Below, in pieces: positions 7,034 through 9,232 of a stretch of DNA of 9,232 bases (positions are counted from its first letter, which is position 1; every line of letters starts with the position of its first letter). The notes below the pieces were generated by a model. It made no database searches, was not told where the DNA came from, and saw nothing but the letters and a program-made list of their open reading frames with translations. Location: the NCBI GenBank assembly GCA_964545925.1, contig CAZJHM010000024.1:1-9232 (forward strand), read 5' to 3'. Made by a program: the position numbers and the translations under genes. Source of the stretch: CAZJHM01 sp964545925 (GTDB taxonomy: Archaea > Iainarchaeota > Iainarchaeia > Iainarchaeales > CAZJHM01).

Positions 7034-9055
7034 TTAACTAATTATTTCCTTAAAAAGAGTTTCTTTCTTGTTTTTTTCCACTTGTTGTTTTATTTTTACT
7101 GCTATTGTTTGCCCTAAAATCCTTCCTAAATCCATTATATCTGTTTTTCTTAAATCTCCTATTTTTTTTATTCCCGCCCTATATAGATTTCTTGCTCTTA
7201 CTCTTCCTATTCCTCTTACTTTTACTAGTTGCAAAAGCTCTTCCTTTACTCCATTTTTCAATCTTTGTCTTGTTTTTTCTATTTCATTTATTTTTGTAAT
7301 TTCTTTTGCTGAATATGCTATCCAATCAGACATTTCCAAAATACTTTTTAATTGTCCTGGTAGAATACCATATGTATTCATTATTTCTTGTTCTCTTTCT
7401 TCATTTATCCATTCTTCTAAAACACTTGCTAAAGCTACTTTTTCTGTGAATTTGTAATCTTCATATTCTAAATCCATATAATTTGGAATTTGTTCTTTTT
7501 TTTCTTCAATTAATTCATATGCTTCTTTTTTTACATTTATTCCTCCTAATTCTGTTGTATCTGCAATTGCATATAAATGTGCAAATGTTCCTTTATATTT
7601 TTCCAAGTTTTTTATTATTTTGTATGCAGACAATGGATCTATATATAATTCAGAAACTCTTTTTCCTAAATCTGTTGCTTTATATCCTTCCATAAATCCC
7701 ATTTCTTCTAATTCTTTTCTAATATCTTCTAATTTGAAAAGAATTTCATCTATTCTCCCAAACTGTTTTGCAAAAAAAGTTTTTTTGAAAAAATCAGACA
7801 TTGAATCAATATCAAATATATAGTTAGATGCTGAAAGGGCTAACAAATGCATTCTTAAAACAGGACTTTGAGAAAGTTTTGAAACAATTTCTTCATCTTC
7901 TCCATTTACATAATTTTCTTTTATCATTTCTGCTTGTTGACTGTTTCTTGCAATAACAATTGCAATTCCTTCGTTATCATATCTTGGGCGTCCTGCTCTT
8001 CCAGACATTTGTTTGTATTCTCTTACTTTTATTGGTTGCATCCCGTATTGCGTATATCTGTATAAACTTGAAATAATTACAGTGTTTGCTGGGAGATTTA
8101 CACCTGCGGCTAAAGTTGGAGTTGCAGATATTATTTTTATTTTTCCATTAATAAATCCTTCTTCAATTATTTGTCTTTGTTTTTGTAATAATCCTGCATG
8201 ATGAAATGCTGTTCCTTTTTCCACTATTTTTCCTAAATTTAAACATTGTTCTGTTGGGTGTTCTAAAACATTTTCTATTTTTTTTCTTAGTTCTTTGTTT
8301 TCCATTTCTATTATTTCTGAAAATTTTCTTGCTGTTTGTTCTGCATTTTTTCTTGTGTTTGCAAAGAAAAGAATTTGTTTGTCTTTTGTTTTTTCTCTTA
8401 TAAATTCTTCTAATTCTTTGTTTATTTTTTCATTTTCAAATTCAATTTCAGAATCAAAATATATTCCTTGCTTTAAAGGGACTGGGCGAGTTTTGTTTTC
8501 TATGTTTTCTGCATTTAGCCATTCTGCTATTTCTTTACTGTTTGGAATTGTTGCACTTAAACCAATTATTTGAATTTTAGGGTTTAAAGATTGCATTTTT
8601 GCAGTTAGAATTTCTATTACTGGGCCTCTGTCTGAATCAATTTCGTGTATTTCATCTATGACTAATAATCCAATATTTTCCAACCATTTTGCATTATGTC
8701 TTAATAATGAGTCAAGTTTTTCGTTTGTTGTTATTATCCAATCATATTTATCTAAATATTCACTACTTGAATCAAAATCTCCTGTGCTTAATGCTATTTT
8801 TATTCCAAAGTTTGAATATTTTTTTTTGAATTCTCTCCAATGTTCTGCTGAAAGAGCCCTTAAAGGAGTTGTGAAAACTGCTTTCTTTTTCTTTTCTAAG
8901 ATTGATTGTAATGCAAATCCTTCTGCAATTAATGTTTTTCCTGAGGCTGTTGGAGCACTAATTACTAGGTTTCCTTTTTTAGTGAAAGCTTTTTTTTGGA
9001 AATCTTTTAATTCTTTGAAATTGTTTGTTTCAAGCAATGCTTTTTCTATATTCAT
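7034..9055 (-). CDS. hel308: Hel308-type superfamily 2 (Ski2-like) DNA helicase
   Basis: ATP-dependent 3'-5' DNA helicase of the archaeal Hel308 / animal HELQ family, which acts on stalled forks and recombination intermediates. Motifs seen in order over 673 aa: Q-motif Gln at 20; Walker A APTASGKT 34-41; motif Ia TTPLRALSAEHW 62-73; Ib STGDF 90-94; motif II DEIH 134-137; motif III LSATI 166-170; motif IV ILFFANTR 228-235; HHAGL 285-289; motif V TPTLAAGVNLPA 312-323; motif VI QMSGRAGRPRYD 349-360. A winged-helix region (about 395-500) and helical ratchet region (about 500-600) follow, then a helix-hairpin-helix tail with VKVRGIGRVRARNLYRAGI at 611-629, typical of Hel308 domain V. All catalytic motifs are intact. 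Length is slightly below the roughly 700 aa usual in archaea. No canonical PCNA-binding peptide is visible at the C terminus. The ATG start gives a complete Q-motif; no Shine-Dalgarno precedes it, but a TATA-like box lies about 26 bases upstream, which suits a leaderless mRNA. The family call is firm. Confidence 0.93.
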   Translation of the reverse strand: MNIEKALLETNNFKELKDFQKKAFTKKGNLVISAPTASGKTLIAEGFALQSILEKKKKAVFTTPLRALSAEHWREFKKKYSNFGIKIALSTGDFDSSSEYLDKYDWIITTNEKLDSLLRHNAKWLENIGLLVIDEIHEIDSDRGPVIEILTAKMQSLNPKIQIIGLSATIPNSKEIAEWLNAENIENKTRPVPLKQGIYFDSEIEFENEKINKELEEFIREKTKDKQILFFANTRKNAEQTARKFSEIIEMENKELRKKIENVLEHPTEQCLNLGKIVEKGTAFHHAGLLQKQRQIIEEGFINGKIKIISATPTLAAGVNLPANTVIISSLYRYTQYGMQPIKVREYKQMSGRAGRPRYDNEGIAIVIARNSQQAEMIKENYVNGEDEEIVSKLSQSPVLRMHLLALSASNYIFDIDSMSDFFKKTFFAKQFGRIDEILFKLEDIRKELEEMGFMEGYKATDLGKRVSELYIDPLSAYKIIKNLEKYKGTFAHLYAIADTTELGGINVKKEAYELIEEKKEQIPNYMDLEYEDYKFTEKVALASVLEEWINEEREQEIMNTYGILPGQLKSILEMSDWIAYSAKEITKINEIEKTRQRLKNGVKEELLQLVKVRGIGRVRARNLYRAGIKKIGDLRKTDIMDLGRILGQTIAVKIKQQVEKNKKETLFKEIIS

Positions 9056-9077
9056 AAAGGATTTTTGCTTCTCTTTG

Positions 9078-9092
9078 TTTTAAAACCCTTCT
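9078..9092 (-). promoter_or_regulatory. Candidate archaeal BRE/TATA promoter for the helicase gene
   Basis: On the minus strand AGAAGGG is followed directly by TTTTAAAA, which is centred 26-27 bases before the helicase ATG. A purine-rich BRE next to a TATA box at that distance would place the transcription start at or next to the start codon, as in leaderless archaeal mRNAs. The absence of a Shine-Dalgarno sequence agrees. In such AT-rich DNA a chance match is possible. Confidence 0.45.
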
Positions 9093-9107
9093 GAACTAAT
9101 TTGCCAC

Positions 9108-9138
9108 TGAACTTTTTAGAAAAAAGTTCAATCAAAAA
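9108..9138. repeat. 31-bp direct repeat, copy 1, with 9-bp stem hairpin
   Basis: Identical to 9164-9194 over 31 bp. It contains a perfect inverted repeat, GAACTTTTT / AAAAAGTTC around the loop AGA (9109-9129), followed by AATCAAAAA. Copy spacing is 56 bp. It lies about 25 bases upstream of the candidate TATA box of the helicase gene. Function unknown: it could be a transcription terminator, a protein-binding site or a copy of a dispersed intergenic repeat. Confidence 0.85.
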
Positions 9139-9142
9139 CTTT

Positions 9143-9163
9143 TGAGCGGCTTTCAGCCCCTCA
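9143..9163. repeat. GC-rich hairpin between the two direct repeats
   Basis: Inverted repeat TGAGCGGCT / AGCCCCTCA around the loop TTC, with eight of nine positions paired and one C-C mismatch. It is clearly richer in G+C than its surroundings and sits exactly between the two 31-bp repeats. It has the same 9-3-9 geometry as the flanking hairpins. Confidence 0.75.
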
Positions 9164-9194
9164 TGAACTTTTTAGAAAAAAGTTCAATCAAAAA
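9164..9194. repeat. 31-bp direct repeat, copy 2, with 9-bp stem hairpin
   Basis: Second identical copy of the 31-bp repeat; the hairpin occupies 9165-9185 with the same AGA loop. After the shared part this copy has one more A before the sequences diverge. Together with the hairpins at 9143-9163 and 9205-9223 it forms an alternating array in which a constant AT-rich hairpin is interleaved with variable GC-richer hairpins. Confidence 0.85.
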
Positions 9195-9204
9195 ACTGTT
9201 ACCA

Positions 9205-9223
9205 TGGGTTTCTACGAAACCCA
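9205..9223. repeat. Hairpin at the right edge
   Basis: Perfect 8-bp inverted repeat TGGGTTTC / GAAACCCA around the loop TAC. It is the fourth 3-nt-loop hairpin in about 115 bases. It lies near the window edge, so the array may continue beyond it. Confidence 0.75.
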
Positions 9224-9232
9224 ACCAAATGA

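Larger units (their letters stand above)
9052..9171 (-). other. Short open frame ending on the helicase ATG; possible gene remnant
   Basis: A 39-codon frame begins after an in-frame TAA at 9172-9174 and ends with TGA at 9052-9054, which overlaps the helicase start as ATGA. It encodes LKAAQKFLIELFSKKFSG followed by a basic tail ending in SKNPL. There is no ATG; TTG or CTG would be the only usable starts. FLIELFSKKF comes from the direct repeat. This could be the decayed 3' end of an upstream gene or simply repeat DNA that happens to stay open. I do not call it a functional gene. Confidence 0.2.
9153..9232 (-). other. Open frame entering from the right edge; possible C terminus of an upstream gene
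   Basis: A frame is open from the window edge to a TGA at 9153-9155, 25 visible codons, containing IWLGFVETHGN followed by SFLIELFSKKFMRG. If real, it is the 3' end of a minus-strand gene whose body lies outside the window. It runs across two hairpins and one copy of the direct repeat, so an accidental frame is equally possible. Confidence 0.2.

Noticed and set aside
7048..7052. AAGG as ribosome-binding site for the giant gene
   Set aside because: It lies about 20 bases before the ATG, too far for a Shine-Dalgarno interaction, and it is part of the helicase reading frame.
9108..9223. CRISPR array
   Set aside because: Only two identical repeats are visible, the sequence between them is itself a hairpin of 25 bases in total, and no cas gene is present.
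9204..9232. Plus-strand gene start ATG with frame MGFYETQPN at the right edge
   Set aside because: Only nine codons are visible and they coincide with the arms of a perfect hairpin; there is no promoter evidence on the plus strand.

Overview
The window looks like part of a small archaeal genome, probably a DPANN lineage of the Woesearchaeota/Pacearchaeota kind. Three things point there: strongly AT-rich sequence with Lys/Glu/Ile/Asn-rich proteins; a complete Hel308-type helicase, a family of archaea (HELQ in animals); and a huge membrane-anchored surface protein of repeated beta domains, a style familiar from DPANN genomes. The phylum assignment is inference.

Layout, all on the minus strand and so read right to left: (1) 9056-9232, a short region with a run of small 3-nt-loop hairpins, two copies of a 31-bp direct repeat and a possible TATA box; (2) 7034-9055, Hel308 helicase, 673 aa; (3) six bases later, 797-7027, a 2076-aa single-pass surface protein; (4) overlapping its end by 13 bases, 81-809, a 242-aa protein with a C-terminal membrane tail; (5) 1-80, a short downstream region that may hold the promoter of another gene to the left. 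Coding density is very high and no intact plus-strand gene is visible.

The helicase is a conventional DNA-repair/replication-fork enzyme with every SF2 motif present. The other two genes look like a cell-envelope pair: a signal-anchored exported giant and a tail-anchored partner that probably faces the cytoplasm. Their 13-bp overlap suggests coupled translation. No functional link between the helicase and the surface pair can be read from sequence; they may only share a transcript.

The most unusual items are a tandemly duplicated six-cysteine module inside the giant protein, the largely pairwise placement of cysteines along the rest of that protein, and the hairpin/direct-repeat array before the helicase. 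Both repeat copies in that array encode the same peptide, but in different frames. No complete undescribed defence or mobile system is evident.
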